Assembly: GCF_016889705.1 (NCBI RefSeq)
Contig: NZ_CP069526.1
Location: 620,001 to 684,000, forward strand
Direction of reading: 5' to 3'
DNA: 64,000 nucleotides
Origin: Amycolatopsis sp. FDAARGOS 1241
GTDB taxonomy: Bacteria; Actinomycetota; Actinomycetes; Mycobacteriales; Pseudonocardiaceae
Shown: positions 63,743-64,000 of the stretch, one piece after another
How positions within the stretch are numbered: position 1 is the first letter of the stretch
Layout of the letters: each line of letters opens with the position of its first letter
Notes under the pieces: generated by a model
Databases searched by the model: none
Told to the model about the DNA's origin: nothing
The model's input: the letters and a program-made list of their open reading frames with translations, nothing else
Program-made: the position numbers and the translations under genes

Positions 63743-64000
63743 ATGCGCTGGTCCGGCACGGTTCCCGAGGGCTCGGAGCTCACTGAGGTCCAGGACCGCC
63801 TCCGCGGCGAGGTGGACCTCACCGACGCCTGCCCGCACCCCGCGACCGTCACCGGCCTCGACGTCGCCTACGACCCCGCCGGCCCGCGCATCGCCGCCGC
63901 GGCGGTCACGCTCGCCCTCGACGACCTGCGCGTGATCGAGGAGCGCGTGGTCACGGGCGAGGTCACCTTCCCGTACGAACCGGGGCTGTTCGCGTTCCGG
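63743..64000 (+). CDS. nfi: Endonuclease V, N-terminal part
   Basis: ATG 63743 opens a frame that runs off the window: the first 86 residues include VTGLDVAYDPAGPRIAAAAV, with the first catalytic Asp of the endonuclease V family (V-x-G-x-D-V-x-Y), and VTGEVTFPYEPGLFAFR, matching the family's T-x-P-Y-x-P-G-x-L-x-F-R-E motif. Nfi cleaves next to deoxyinosine. Divergent from the S10 peptidase gene over 51 bases. Confidence 0.88.
   Translation, partial: MRWSGTVPEGSELTEVQDRLRGEVDLTDACPHPATVTGLDVAYDPAGPRIAAAAVTLALDDLRVIEERVVTGEVTFPYEPGLFAFR

Overview
The window is GC-rich actinobacterial chromosome with many GTG starts, 4-nt GTGA/ATGA gene overlaps, several F420-type oxidoreductases, a mycothiol-enzyme relic and an XRE/DUF397 pair. 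The gene order mfd - mazG - LpqU-like transglycosylase - eno - ftsB - DUF501 - ppx is the conserved actinobacterial block known from mycobacteria (mfd-mazG-lpqU-eno-Rv1024-Rv1025-ppx2). A Pseudonocardiaceae member such as Amycolatopsis is the best guess; this is inference, because no rRNA or other marker gene is present.

Layout. 1-3.2 kb: end of an F420-type oxidoreductase, a heme-binding-like protein, a frameshifted mycothiol-isomerase-family relic and an 89-bp tandem repeat. 3.2-17 kb: mfd, an XRE/DUF397 pair, a SurA-like lipoprotein with mazG, trpC, a TetR/quinone-oxidoreductase divergon with a palindromic operator, and a sigma factor - zinc-finger membrane protein - ABC transporter operon. 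17-21 kb: a PPOX flavoprotein behind a MerR-type palindrome, and the efeUOB iron-uptake operon behind two iron boxes. 21-31.7 kb: an LpqU-like protein that has lost its catalytic Glu, an IS110 relic, a 55-residue membrane peptide, TPR and VOC proteins, eno-ftsB-DUF501, a transglycosylase with a very large Glu-rich repeat region, a UvrA-like pseudogene and ppx. 31.7-37.5 kb: a complete dipeptide/oligopeptide ABC operon. 37.5-41.7 kb: a secreted subtilase, a perfect 23-bp-arm hairpin, REP-like repeats, an intact IS5-family element and an LLM oxidoreductase.

43.0-62.2 kb (possibly from 41.7 kb): a compact hybrid NRPS-PKS gene cluster. Its order is C-T | T-C-A-T | KS-AT-T-TE, followed by an MFS exporter, a P450, a type II thioesterase, a mycofactocin-type SDR and a free-standing A-T protein. 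A P450, an aldo/keto reductase and a second type II thioesterase are divergently transcribed. The specificity codes suggest valine for the in-line A domain and a threonine-like residue for the free-standing one. The minimal assembly line would join a starter residue, valine and one malonyl unit. Because it has no ketoreductase domain, the trans-acting SDR, aldo/keto reductase and P450s probably finish the molecule. The PKS protein carries an unusual tandem duplication of its post-AT motif. The right end holds an S10-type peptidase and the start of endonuclease V.

I saw no rRNA, tRNA or CRISPR array by eye, but this is not an exhaustive scan.
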